Below are positions 26,788 to 35,231 of a stretch of 64,000 nucleotides of DNA, piece after piece. A program made the position numbers and the translations under genes. The notes beneath the pieces are model-generated. The model did not search any database and was not told the DNA's origin. It saw only the letters and a list, made by a program, of their open reading frames with translations. Position 1 is the stretch's first letter. Each line of letters starts with the position of its first letter. The stretch is from the NCBI GenBank assembly GCA_018266215.1, contig JAFEAV010000021.1, forward strand, positions 17,189 through 81,188, in the 5' to 3' direction. Source of the stretch: Cyanobacteria bacterium SZAS LIN-3. Its GTDB lineage: Bacteria > Cyanobacteriota > Vampirovibrionia > Obscuribacterales > Obscuribacteraceae.

Positions 26788-27663
26788 ATGGACACACCTA
26801 TATTTAAGAGAACCGGCTTAAATCCTGATAGTCGAGTCGGGGCCTTGCTCCTTCACGGTCTGACAGGCATTCCCAAGGAAATGCGTCCCATTGCCAAACG
26901 GCTGGAGGCGGCTGGAGTAGTGGTGAGGACCCCGCTTCTGCCCGGGCACGGCGACAGTTACAAACAAATGCTGGGCACAACCTGGCAGGACTGGGTGGAA
27001 GGCGCCCAGAAAGAATTCGATGAGCTGGCGAAAGAATGCGATCGCATAGTCGTTGCCGGGCTCTCCATGGGGGCCATACTCAGCATTATTATTGCCAGTC
27101 GCAATAAAAAGGCCGCCGGAATTGGCCTGCTATCGGCCACTATGAAATACGACGGCAACGGCGCCAGCAAATACGCCCCGCTTCTACCCCTGGTGGATAT
27201 CTTCCCTTTCCTGGGCAGCTGGTGCTACTGGACCGAACAGCCGCCCTACGGTCTCAAGGACGAGCGGCTGCAAAAAATGATCACCCGCCAGCTGGAAAAA
27301 GCGAGCAAGGGTGAAAGCAGTGATTACGGGCTTTTCCGCACCTATGCCTACTCTCTGCGGCAGCTTGATCGCATGGTCAAATACTGCCGCACAGCCGCGC
27401 CCCATGTGAAGTGCCCGGCTCTGGTACTGCACAGCCTGGAGGACAGTCTCACCTCCGAGGCAAACGCCATCGAGGTTTATCGCATGCTGGGTTCACGCGA
27501 TAAGCGCATGGTTTTGCTCAGCGGCTGCGATCATGTACTGACTCTGGATTTGCGCAAAGAAGATGTGGCCAACCACATCCTGCAATTAACTATCGATGCC
27601 AGCTATTACGACACCACCGGCCGTGCACAGGTGGAAAATTACCCCAGTCCGGTGGCAGTCTAA
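26788..27663 (+). CDS. Alpha/beta-hydrolase (carboxylesterase/monoacylglycerol lipase-like)
   Basis: Canonical serine hydrolase: oxyanion block LLHGLTGIP, nucleophile elbow GLSMG with Ser93, and in the C-terminal third the Asp of HSLEDSLTS and His of SGCDHVLTLD. Similar to Est30-type carboxylesterases that act on short to medium acyl esters. No signal peptide, so cytoplasmic. ATG at 26788 chosen; a GTG fifteen codons earlier is open but lacks a ribosome site. Monocistronic; ends seven bases from the stop of a convergent gene. Confidence 0.85.
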   Translation: MDTPIFKRTGLNPDSRVGALLLHGLTGIPKEMRPIAKRLEAAGVVVRTPLLPGHGDSYKQMLGTTWQDWVEGAQKEFDELAKECDRIVVAGLSMGAILSIIIASRNKKAAGIGLLSATMKYDGNGASKYAPLLPLVDIFPFLGSWCYWTEQPPYGLKDERLQKMITRQLEKASKGESSDYGLFRTYAYSLRQLDRMVKYCRTAAPHVKCPALVLHSLEDSLTSEANAIEVYRMLGSRDKRMVLLSGCDHVLTLDLRKEDVANHILQLTIDASYYDTTGRAQVENYPSPVAV

Positions 27664-27670
27664 AAACCGC

Positions 27671-28846
27671 TTAATCACCTGATTTTGCGTTGTTTTTCAA
27701 TGCGGCGTAGTGCTCGACCAGATCTTCGTCCAGAGTTTCGGGGGTAATATCCGCCGATACTTTTGCGTAGATGATATTGAACAAATCATTAGTATGGCGA
27801 CAGTAATTATCCAGATCGACCAGTTTATGACCCAGGTCAAGCTTGGCCCGGTAGCCGGTTTGGCCGCTCTGCAATTGCTTTACTTTTTGCTGATAGGCAA
27901 AATTTAGAAGTGCTTCAAACTGACGAAAATAGAGATAGGTGTTGGCACCCTTGCTGTAATCCAGGCCTATGAATTTATTGATGAGCCTGTCGCCAATCTT
28001 GAAAGCAAGCATGAATGTCACCATTTTGCCGCTCTCTTTTTCACGCTGGAGAATAAACCAGGCGCAGGGAAAGTCTTTAATGCGGCGAAAAAATTCCAGT
28101 GAGAGACGTTCAAACTTTGTTTTACCTTTTTCGTAGGTATTCATAAAAAGGCCAAACAATTCCGCCAGCTCCTGCTCCGAAGGGTTCTGCCGGTAGGTCG
28201 TCTCCAGGGCAATCACCTCGGCCGACTGGCGCAGTTTTCGCTTGAATTTTTGCCGCTTGGCCCGGGGCAGCGCGGCAAAATAACCATCGATGTTTTCGCC
28301 GGCCAGATCTATAACTGCACCCGGATAGCTGGGAATGCGGAAATATTGAGCGCTGCGGCATAGACTGTCCATTGCCTTGCGCAACTCGCAGGGGAAGTCT
28401 TTGAAAACCACCATGGCCGCACCCATTTGCCTGCCTTTCTGGCGCACAGCCCGGGAGAGGGGCAAAATAATATCCTCTAGATTTACCCCCGGCACAAGCC
28501 CGATCGTGCCCTCATCGGCGCAGGGTGAACCAACAAAGAAAGTACGCTGATAATTAGCCCGGGGCCACACTTTTGAGGCAATGTCCAGCACTTTGACCAG
28601 CACCGGCGGCGCCACCAGAGACATAGGCACATCATGAAGGAAACAGGGCGCGATGCCAACCGGCTGCGGCGTGCCACCTTTCTTATCGACAATGAGGGCG
28701 TAGAAAAACTTAAATTGATCCTCCAGGCCGCAGCTCTCCAGAGTTTGATACCAGAAAAGTCCCTCGAAAGGTGCCGGGAAACAGCGCTCCCAGAGGCCGG
28801 GATCGATGTCCTGAAAGCTTTCGACAAATTGTATCTCTACACTCAT
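27671..28846 (-). CDS. FemAB/GNAT-like (BioF2-type) protein
   Basis: About 390 residues with the layout of the peptidogalycan-biosynthesis/FemAB-like group (COG3146-like): N-terminal LWERCFPAPFEGLFWYQTLE, a central basic block LPRAKRQKFKRKLRQS, and a GNAT-like C-terminal half ending in the YLYFRQFEALLNFAYQQKV helix. Proteins of this group transfer acyl or aminoacyl groups, but the substrate is rarely known. The start at 28846 gives a normal N-terminus. It is the last gene of a four-gene minus-strand operon and follows a DMT transporter gene by 42 bases, which suggests that product and transporter act on one envelope component. Confidence 0.65.
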   Translation of the reverse strand: MSVEIQFVESFQDIDPGLWERCFPAPFEGLFWYQTLESCGLEDQFKFFYALIVDKKGGTPQPVGIAPCFLHDVPMSLVAPPVLVKVLDIASKVWPRANYQRTFFVGSPCADEGTIGLVPGVNLEDIILPLSRAVRQKGRQMGAAMVVFKDFPCELRKAMDSLCRSAQYFRIPSYPGAVIDLAGENIDGYFAALPRAKRQKFKRKLRQSAEVIALETTYRQNPSEQELAELFGLFMNTYEKGKTKFERLSLEFFRRIKDFPCAWFILQREKESGKMVTFMLAFKIGDRLINKFIGLDYSKGANTYLYFRQFEALLNFAYQQKVKQLQSGQTGYRAKLDLGHKLVDLDNYCRHTNDLFNIIYAKVSADITPETLDEDLVEHYAALKNNAKSGD

Positions 28847-28888
28847 GATACCTGGATCAACCTGCAAATAAATCCGACAAGAAACATT

Positions 28889-29272
28889 CTACATAGTCAT
28901 AAGGACGGTACCGCCGATGATGCAAACCACCCCACAGGCTCGCACCATACCGACCGCCTCCCCGAGAAAAATTCTGGATAAGAGTGCCACACCGACAAAA
29001 CAGAGGCTGCCCATAGGAAAGGCCACACTGACGTCAAGCAGGTGCAGCACCGAGGTCCAGAGAAAAATTTCCAGACCATAAAAAACGACGCCTAAAATCT
29101 TCCAGGTGCTGTCGGCGCGCAAAAAAGAGATTTTCTCCGCCCAGCCGCTGTAGGGCTCGAGCAAAATCTGCGGACCACCGCTGGCACCGATCTTCAGACA
29201 AATCTGGGCCAGACTCTCAACCAGCATGGCGACTACAAGAATAGTGACACCAAATACTTTCACACTATCCAT
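28889..29272 (-). CDS. Small DMT/EamA-like transporter subunit (ArnE/F-like), second of pair
   Basis: A 127-residue protein with four hydrophobic helices (VFGVTILVVAMLVESLAQI, ILGVVFYGLEIFLWTSVL, AFPMGSLCFVGVALLSRIF, VRACGVVCIIGGTVLMTM), the layout of half-size drug/metabolite transporters. The motif EIFLWTSVLHLLDVSVAFPM is typical of EmrE/ArnE-type units that pair into a heterodimer. The ATG at 29272 overlaps the end of the partner gene by eight bases, so translation is probably coupled. A heterodimeric flippase for a lipid-linked sugar is the best guess by analogy with ArnE/ArnF. Confidence 0.75.
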   Translation of the reverse strand: MDSVKVFGVTILVVAMLVESLAQICLKIGASGGPQILLEPYSGWAEKISFLRADSTWKILGVVFYGLEIFLWTSVLHLLDVSVAFPMGSLCFVGVALLSRIFLGEAVGMVRACGVVCIIGGTVLMTM

Positions 29273-29669
29273 TATTGGGAGCACTCGAATGAGCCGTGCG
29301 ACTGATCAAAAACACTCCCAGTAAAATCAAAAAGACCCCACCCAGTCGCTCCGGACTGATTTGCTCGTGCAGGTAATAGCAGGAAATGGAGAGCACGGTG
29401 ACGTAGCTGAGTGCCGTGAAAGGCTGGGCAAAGCTCAGGTCAGCCTGCGCCAGGACACGCAACCAGTTGACCAGCTGCGCGCCGAAGGCCAGCATTGCCA
29501 GATAAAAATAGGGGTTGGTCAAAGCGGCCAGAGCCGTGGCCAGGGGCGAAGCGGTGGAGGGAATATCTTCCACCGCCATTTTCCAGAAGACCTGAATCAC
29601 GGTGTCCAGAACTATAGCCAGAACGATGCCGACAATGACGGCGCGAGGTACTTTTAATTTGGGGGTCAT
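29265..29669 (-). CDS. Small DMT/EamA-like transporter subunit (ArnE/F-like), first of pair
   Basis: A 134-residue protein with four membrane helices: AVIVGIVLAIVLDTVIQVFW, FYLAMLAFGAQLVNWLRVL, PFTALSYVTVLSISCYYL and GGVFLILLGVFLISR. The central LVNWLRVLAQADLSFAQPF matches the small EamA subfamily. AGGT precedes the ATG. Its stop overlaps the start of the second subunit by eight bases. It follows the 3-hydroxyacyl-CoA dehydrogenase gene by 29 bases. With its partner it should form an antiparallel or heterodimeric inner-membrane carrier. Confidence 0.75.
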   Translation of the reverse strand: MTPKLKVPRAVIVGIVLAIVLDTVIQVFWKMAVEDIPSTASPLATALAALTNPYFYLAMLAFGAQLVNWLRVLAQADLSFAQPFTALSYVTVLSISCYYLHEQISPERLGGVFLILLGVFLISRTAHSSAPNNG

Positions 29670-29698
29670 GCTACCTATTTGTATCTCTATTGCTGGCT

Positions 29699-30904
29699 TT
29701 AAATTACTGATGCACGACCGGCGAAAACAAATCGTTTCAATAGAGGGGCCGGACGGAAGCGCTCCTGCCCTGCGGCAAAGCGTGCTTCCAGGCGCTCAAG
29801 ACATTCCTTCAAACCAATCTGAGCGGCAATAGCCAGCGGTCCCTGTCTCATGCCCAGACCGGCCATCAAAGCAGGATCCAGATCTTCGGGCTGACAGATG
29901 CGCTCCTGCATCACCAGAAAAGCTTCGTTGATCATGGGCAGAAACATGCTCTCGGCTTCAATCTTGCCGACCCCTGATCCGGCGGCGCCACCAGAGTCGG
30001 GTAACTGCGCAAGAATGCCCTCCAGAGCGGGATTAACCCCTTGCTTTTTGCGACTGTCGTCATAACTGTAAAAGCCTGCCTGGGTCTTCACACCGAGCAT
30101 ATTATTTGCCACCATAGCCGGTAGCACCTGCGGCACGGCGAAGCGTTCGCCGTATTCAAGGTAGTTGAAGTTTGCCACAGCCAGACCAATATCGGCCCCA
30201 TTCATGTCCCGCAGGGCCAGCGGACCGATAGGCATAACATAATCCTGCACGACCTTATCGATGGCCTCGACGGCGCCGGCTCCGTGGTCCTGCAGCGCAA
30301 AAAGCGATTCATTCATATAGCGGCCGAGCAGTCTGTTAACGAGAAAAGAAGCACACTCTTCCACGCGCACTCCCAGCTTGCCCAGATGCTCCGCCAGCTC
30401 GAGAGCCGTTTTGACCGTATCGTGAGAAGTCTCAAGCCCCGGTATAACTTCCACCAGCTTCATGATATGGGCGGGATTGAAAAAATGCATACCCACGACT
30501 TTGTCGGCGCGTCTGGTGAAATTGGCTATTTGCGAAATTGAAAGACTGGAAGTATTGGTTGCCAGAATGGCCTCGACATGACACCACTGATCGAGATCTT
30601 CGAAGATTTTTTGCTTGATGGCCAGAGACTCGGGGGCGGCCTCCACCACAAAATCAACTTCGGAGAAGCGCTCATAATCAAGCACAGGGGTAATTAGTGC
30701 TCTCTGCTCGGCGGCCTCGGCCTCGGTCAAAATGCCCTTTTTCACCTTACCGGCCAGGAAGCGATCGACATTGGCCAGACCTTTGTCTAAAAAAGCCTGT
30801 TCGGTTTCTTTGAGCAGGACTTTCAGACCACCGCCCACCATCGCCACTGCGATAGAGGAACCCATGGTGCCTGCACCGACTACTGCCACCTGGCCAATTT
30901 GCAT
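29699..30904 (-). CDS. 3-hydroxyacyl-CoA dehydrogenase
   Basis: NAD-binding Rossmann fold (VAVVGAGTMGSSIA), the acidic-substrate block VVEAAPESLAIKQ, ATNTSSLSISQIA and the catalytic-His segment GMHFFNPAHIMKLVEVI identify the HAD family. Two C-terminal 3HCDH helical domains follow (from about residue 185 and about 310), so it is FadB-like without the enoyl-CoA hydratase half. It oxidises 3-hydroxyacyl-CoA in beta-oxidation or a related acyl pathway. The ATG at 30904 has GGAG six bases upstream. First gene of a presumed operon with two DMT transporters and a FemAB-like gene, an unusual context for a beta-oxidation enzyme. Confidence 0.9.
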   Translation of the reverse strand: MQIGQVAVVGAGTMGSSIAVAMVGGGLKVLLKETEQAFLDKGLANVDRFLAGKVKKGILTEAEAAEQRALITPVLDYERFSEVDFVVEAAPESLAIKQKIFEDLDQWCHVEAILATNTSSLSISQIANFTRRADKVVGMHFFNPAHIMKLVEVIPGLETSHDTVKTALELAEHLGKLGVRVEECASFLVNRLLGRYMNESLFALQDHGAGAVEAIDKVVQDYVMPIGPLALRDMNGADIGLAVANFNYLEYGERFAVPQVLPAMVANNMLGVKTQAGFYSYDDSRKKQGVNPALEGILAQLPDSGGAAGSGVGKIEAESMFLPMINEAFLVMQERICQPEDLDPALMAGLGMRQGPLAIAAQIGLKECLERLEARFAAGQERFRPAPLLKRFVFAGRASVI

Positions 30905-31150
30905 GATCAACTCCATCCCGATAGTTTTACATATAAAGATAGCCCCTTGAATACAAAAGAGTAAGGGCGGGCAATTCCCTCTATGCGTTATGAACCGGGG
31001 GATAGCGCCAATTTCAGAATTAATCGCTTGACAACCAAACCTAATGTTAAAAGGCTATAGCTTTATCTGAAACATTCGTTAGAATATTTCCACAATAAAG
31101 CTTCTTAATTGGAATCCACGCTCATGGCTTAATCAAGCCGGGAGGCGATC

Positions 31151-31648
31151 TTGCTCGCTTATGTAATCATCGCAATTGAACTCGCCATTCTTTATACGGT
31201 GTTCTGGTATGTCTTCCTGCGCGAGCCCAAGCCTTATCGGCTGCGGGGCAATGCCTGGGGAGCCTATGATGGTGCAGAGCAAGAGAGTCAGGGATTTTCA
31301 CTCTTCAATAAAGGTCGTTTGTCCGAGCACGGCGACGACTGCGGCTGCCAGGCCGAAAAAGATGCCAAGATCCGCACAGCCAGCGCAATTTACGAAGAAT
31401 GGAATGCTGCTCCCAACGGTTCGGGCAAGGTGCCTCTTACCGCCGGCGAGCTCATTCGCAGTCAGGCCCGAGGAGTGGAGCGGGTTACAAGAGAAATACC
31501 TTTCGAAAAAGCGAGCGCTCCTCAGTACGCTCCTTTCAATCCCGCCGAACAATGCCGCAGCGGAAGTACGATTGATTCCAAAAATGTCTCGGCTTTTCTG
31601 GCAAAATTAGGGGACAAATTAAACCGCATCAATGTCAAGCTCCCCTAA
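31151..31648 (+). CDS. N-terminally anchored hypothetical protein
   Basis: A 165-residue protein beginning with a membrane helix (AYVIIAIELAILYTVFWYVF) and followed by a polar cytoplasmic or periplasmic tail containing DDCGCQAEKDAK. The TTG start is supported by a strong GGAGG seven bases upstream. Its stop is immediately followed by the ATG of the ABC ATPase gene with no spacer, so they are coupled. Function unknown; it could be a small partner of the transporter ATPase. Confidence 0.65.
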   Translation: MLAYVIIAIELAILYTVFWYVFLREPKPYRLRGNAWGAYDGAEQESQGFSLFNKGRLSEHGDDCGCQAEKDAKIRTASAIYEEWNAAPNGSGKVPLTAGELIRSQARGVERVTREIPFEKASAPQYAPFNPAEQCRSGSTIDSKNVSAFLAKLGDKLNRINVKLP

Positions 31649-32668
31649 ATGACTGCAAGCACAACCAATCTGGTCGAAATCCGCGGCCTGGCGAAGCACT
31701 TCCCGATCCGCAAGGGCTTCTTCAATAAGCAAGTCGGCGCCGTGCGCGCCCTTGACGGTATCAACCTGGACATAGTCGAAGGTGAGACCCTGGGCCTGGT
31801 CGGAGAATCCGGCTGCGGTAAATCAACCCTGGGTCGGGTCATGCTGCGCTTGATGAGCGCCAGCGGCGGTCAGGTCAAGTTTAAGGGCCAGGAAATCATG
31901 CAGCTCGACGCCGGGGCGATGAAACCCCTGCGCAAGCAAATGCAAATAGTCTTCCAGAACCCATACGCCTCCCTTGATCCGCGCATGTCCATTGCTCAGA
32001 TCCTGGCCGAGCCACTGGAGGTCCACAACACTTTTGCCGGCGACAGTAAAGCCCTCAAAGCCGAGGTCGCAAGACTGATAGAGCTGGTCGGCCTTTCCAG
32101 AGAAATGCTCGACCGCTATCCCCATGAATTTTCCGGCGGCCAGAGACAGCGCATCGGCATAGCCCGAGCCCTGGCCCTGAAGCCCAGCTTGATTGTGGCC
32201 GACGAGCCGGTGTCCGCCCTGGACGTCAGCGTTCAGGCACAGATTCTCAATCTATTGATGGATCTGAAAAAAGAATTCAGTCTCACCTATCTATTTATCG
32301 CCCACAACCTCGATGTCGTTCGCTACATCTCGGATCGCATCGCCGTCATGTACCTGGGTCGCATCGTTGAAATCGGCCCCTGCCACGAAGTCTACCGCAT
32401 GCCTCTGCATCCTTATGCCAGGGCGCTGATCTCGGCCGCCCCCGTGCCTGACCCCGATTATGACCGCAGCAGCCGTGTAATTTTGCAGGGAGATCTTCCC
32501 AGTCCGGCCAATCCGCCGCCCGGATGCCCTTTCCATACACGCTGTCCGATTGCGCGCGATAAATGCAAACAGGACGTGCCGGCACTGCGCGAAATTACTC
32601 CGGGCCACAGCGCAGCCTGTCATTTCGCCGAAGAACTGATGGCGGCACCGCCGCCCACCGAAATTTAG
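31649..32668 (+). CDS. Oligopeptide/dipeptide ABC transporter ATPase (OppF/DppF family)
   Basis: ABC ATPase with Walker [10 protein letters not shown] (52-60), Q-loop ([14 protein letters not shown]), signature [15 protein letters not shown], Walker [13 protein letters not shown] and the switch His ([11 protein letters not shown]). The C-terminal Opp/Dpp extension with its cysteine pattern ([15 protein letters not shown]) is complete. It energises uptake of peptides or similar solutes together with a partner ATPase, two permeases and a binding protein. None of those partners is in the window, so it is an orphan subunit. It begins directly after the stop of the preceding small membrane gene and overlaps the next convergent gene by four bases. 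Confidence 0.92.
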   Translation: MTASTTNLVEIRGLAKHFPIRKGFFNKQVGAVRALDGINLDIVEGETLGLVGESGCGKSTLGRVMLRLMSASGGQVKFKGQEIMQLDAGAMKPLRKQMQIVFQNPYASLDPRMSIAQILAEPLEVHNTFAGDSKALKAEVARLIELVGLSREMLDRYPHEFSGGQRQRIGIARALALKPSLIVADEPVSALDVSVQAQILNLLMDLKKEFSLTYLFIAHNLDVVRYISDRIAVMYLGRIVEIGPCHEVYRMPLHPYARALISAAPVPDPDYDRSSRVILQGDLPSPANPPPGCPFHTRCPIARDKCKQDVPALREITPGHSAACHFAEELMAAPPPTEI

Positions 32669-33591
32669 CGCGGCTTAAGGTCGCTCATGGTGCCATCGGT
32701 ACGCTGCCAGCCGGCGGCGAAGATGCCCTTTTCGACGATATCTCCGTAGACGGCAAAAACACACTTACCGGCTCCGTACTGAGCTTCTTCGAGCAAGGGC
32801 TGGGTCCATTTTCGCAGGGTAAGGATGCGCGGCTCCGAACCCGTAACCACCCAGATCGGATAACCGGTTTTGAGGAAGGCTCTGATTTTTGGCTCCCAGT
32901 GCCGGGTCTGGCGAAAGTTACCGGTGTCGATTTCGAGAAGCACGCGCACCGGAGCGGGATCGATATTGCTATAGCTGAAAGAAATCGTGGCGTCGGCCTG
33001 CTCTTCGGCACCGGTTACATCGGAGGCCAACTCCTTCCAGAACTCCCTGCCGGTGGTGAATTCAAGATTGAAAATTTCACCGCGTTGCTCGGCGTCCTTG
33101 AGCGAAAGCCGCACATCGACAAGGCGCAGGAAGTGCTCTTTGTGATAAGTGTGGGGCGGGCCGGTGGGAATGGTTTCCCAGGAAATGCCCCGATGCTGCT
33201 CAAGCGAACGGGCACCGGCGGCGGTCAAAAAATAGATCAACTCAGGTCGGCCGCGGCCTTCCATGCGCCCGGAGGAGGCAGCTCCCATAAAACCAGACTG
33301 CTGCAGGCGACGCATGCGCTTGCGCGCGGTCTCATAGCTGATATCGGCAAAGCAAAGACGGGCCAGCTGACTGGATGACACTGTGCGATGGAGATAGAGC
33401 TCAAGCAGGGCTTCCACATCGCGGGACATGAGAACGACGCTCTTCTTCTTGCCCTTGCCCTTGGCACCGAGCCCGCCAAGCTTGTTCAAAGCCTGATTGC
33501 TCAGCTGCGATTGAGAAGTCACTCCGTCCACAAAATACTCCGCGCCAGGCTTGCAAAGCGACGGCAGGGGGACGTCGCTCAGTACCCTCAA
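32665..33591 (-). CDS. Replication-relaxation-like protein
   Basis: An N-terminal winged-helix region (VEALLELYLHRTVSSSQLA, then YETARKRMRRLQQSGFMG) and a C-terminal nuclease-like beta domain (HWEPKIRAFLKTG, YPIWVVTGS) correspond to the replication-relaxation family, often found on plasmids and integrative elements. A TTG start with AAGGGG seven bases upstream is used. The gene overlaps the convergent ABC ATPase gene by four bases. Whether it acts in DNA replication, regulation or restriction is not known. It could be a relic of a mobile element, but I see no integrase or repeats around it. Confidence 0.75.
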   Translation of the reverse strand: MRVLSDVPLPSLCKPGAEYFVDGVTSQSQLSNQALNKLGGLGAKGKGKKKSVVLMSRDVEALLELYLHRTVSSSQLARLCFADISYETARKRMRRLQQSGFMGAASSGRMEGRGRPELIYFLTAAGARSLEQHRGISWETIPTGPPHTYHKEHFLRLVDVRLSLKDAEQRGEIFNLEFTTGREFWKELASDVTGAEEQADATISFSYSNIDPAPVRVLLEIDTGNFRQTRHWEPKIRAFLKTGYPIWVVTGSEPRILTLRKWTQPLLEEAQYGAGKCVFAVYGDIVEKGIFAAGWQRTDGTMSDLKPR

Positions 33592-33612
33592 TTAGTACCC
33601 CTTAAATAGATT

Positions 33613-34956
33613 CTAGAGCACTTGCTCTCGATAGTCACCTTGCTTACAACCGCTTCTGCCCAAATATGGGACCAAAATCGCAGTTAAAAGAGTAGTAAGG
33701 CTAGACACCACAATCAGTGGCAAGAGCTCCTTGTGAAATACACGGGCATAGAGAAATCCGCCCAGGGCAAAAGAGCCCTCCTGGGCCAGATTGAAAACTG
33801 CAATCTGCACGGCCATGGCAGTAGCACTCACTTCCCGAGGGCTGACATCGGCGGCCAGACCGTAGATGGCCAGGGTTGCCACCATCGTAATCAGGCCCCG
33901 ACAAAATTCTATAACCGCCCCCGAAAGAGGCGTGCTCAGGGCCGTGTAAGAAAGTGTGGTGGCGACACTGAGTGCAATCAGCAAATAAGTTGATCGGCGC
34001 TTTTGAAAGAAGCCGGAGGTGATGCGAAAAACAAGCGAGCCCAGAAGCGTGCCGGCGGAAGTGCAGGCGGCAAGCTGGCCGATGGTACCCTGAGAAAAAT
34101 GCAATTTATCACATTCAAAATAGTAAAGGCTCACCCCCAGACTGGGGCTGAGATTCCATAAAGTCAAAAAGAGCAGTGTGAGCACATAAGCACGGCTCGA
34201 CGCCAGGCGTTTCAATTTTGCCAGGAGAGTCTCAGAGTCGGTCGCGGCAAGCGGCTCCAGCGGCGGCTGAGTGGCTGAGCTTGCGGGCAGCAAACGAGCA
34301 TAGAAGAGAGAGGCGACAAGCAGCACGCAAGCGGCGCTGACAAGCCCCATCGCCAGAGCGCGTGCGGGCGGCAGCGCCGCACACAAAAGACCGCCGCAAT
34401 AGACCGCGGCCATGTTGGCCAGACTGTAGGCCAGGGCCTGTTCGCCGAAAAAGGATCGGGTGCTCCCGCCGGGATCAAGATGGGATTGCTCGACGGTCAT
34501 TGCCACAAAGATCACCGTCACAAATGCGATACACACTCCGGCAAGGGCAATCAAAATCAAAACAGGCCACAGCGACCCCGGGGGGAGGATAGCGGGGAGA
34601 AGAAACAAGAATAGTGCGAGGGCCGCATAGAATGCGGCGGCGGCAAGATGTATACCGATGAGAAAACGCTTACGTTTAGATCCGGCCCGGGTAAATCGCC
34701 GCTGGTCGCTGACGATTCCATATATAGGTTTAATTACCCAGGGCAGCATCAACAATGAAACGCAAAAGGCAACTTGAGCTGCATCCAGATGCAGACCGGC
34801 TTTCAGATAGTTATTGAGCGGCTGGGCAATGAGGCAGAAATGCTGCACCACACCCTGGCACAAATAACCGCAGGCAAAGATCAGGCTCACTGCCCTGGCA
34901 GAAAGCTCAGGGGCAGTTTTTGCACTATCTGTCGTCTGCGATGAAAAGCTACTCAT
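33613..34956 (-). CDS. BT1/MFS-type transporter
   Basis: About twelve membrane helices. The early motif SLLMLPWVIKPIYGIVSDQ is the hallmark of the BT1 (folate-biopterin) branch of the major facilitator superfamily, which also occurs in cyanobacteria. Length 447 is normal. Substrate cannot be read from sequence. It is divergent from the PLP/CooC cluster and shares a 275-base regulatory region with it that contains Fur-like repeats, so it may export or import the cluster product or a metal complex. The gene to its left, replication-relaxation-like, ends independently. Confidence 0.82.
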   Translation of the reverse strand: MSSFSSQTTDSAKTAPELSARAVSLIFACGYLCQGVVQHFCLIAQPLNNYLKAGLHLDAAQVAFCVSLLMLPWVIKPIYGIVSDQRRFTRAGSKRKRFLIGIHLAAAAFYAALALFLFLLPAILPPGSLWPVLILIALAGVCIAFVTVIFVAMTVEQSHLDPGGSTRSFFGEQALAYSLANMAAVYCGGLLCAALPPARALAMGLVSAACVLLVASLFYARLLPASSATQPPLEPLAATDSETLLAKLKRLASSRAYVLTLLFLTLWNLSPSLGVSLYYFECDKLHFSQGTIGQLAACTSAGTLLGSLVFRITSGFFQKRRSTYLLIALSVATTLSYTALSTPLSGAVIEFCRGLITMVATLAIYGLAADVSPREVSATAMAVQIAVFNLAQEGSFALGGFLYARVFHKELLPLIVVSSLTTLLTAILVPYLGRSGCKQGDYREQVL

Positions 34957-34969
34957 AGCCCTTAACTTT

Positions 34970-35002
34970 TGGCCAATCTTGGAAAAGAATGGCCAACTTG
35001 GA
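34970..35002. repeat. Direct repeat with inverted half-sites upstream of the BT1/MFS gene
   Basis: TGGCCAATCTTGGA (34970-34983) and TGGCCAACTTGGA (34990-35002) are repeated at a 20-base period. Each contains CCAA facing TTGG. The spacing of about two helical turns suits cooperative binding of a regulator close to the start of the minus-strand gene. Confidence 0.4.
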
Positions 35003-35025
35003 TCTAAACTACTCTTCCAATCGAT

Positions 35026-35040
35026 TGCGAATCGTTCTCA
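35026..35040. promoter_or_regulatory. Fur-box-like 7-1-7 inverted repeat
   Basis: TGCGAATCGTTCTCA matches the ferric-uptake-regulator consensus TGATAAT-N-ATTATCA at 10 of 14 positions by direct comparison. The flanking ATTG and CAAT extend the dyad. It lies about 70 bases upstream of the BT1/MFS start. No fur gene is in the window, so the regulator is inferred. Confidence 0.45.
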
Positions 35041-35180
35041 ATAAATTTTGCGATTTGCAAGAAGATTACTCCGGCGGCCTTCCTGACATTATCCCTAAAG
35101 GTCCACTCCGAGAAGACGTAAAGAGATAAAGAGGAATTTCAGCAATTGCAACGGTTCGCATTAGGACCGTCTCATCCAGA

Positions 35181-35211
35181 GAAAATGGAAACCATTTTCA
35201 GATAGTATATA
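35181..35211 (+). promoter_or_regulatory. Perfect inverted repeat and -10 candidate of the biosynthetic cluster
   Basis: GAAAATGG-AAA-CCATTTTC (35181-35199) is a perfect 8-base dyad. It matches the 19-base E. coli Fur consensus at 14 of 19 positions by direct comparison. TATATA at 35206-35211, about 20 bases before the first gene of the cluster, is the likely -10 box; the -35 region would fall inside the dyad. This is a typical repressor-operator layout. Confidence 0.5.
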
Positions 35212-35231
35212 GGACAGAAACGGTAAGAACG

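Noticed and set aside
30905..31150. TTGACA near 31029 considered as a promoter of the membrane-protein gene
   Set aside because: No -10 hexamer lies at 16-19 bases; the nearest TATAGC is 22 bases away.
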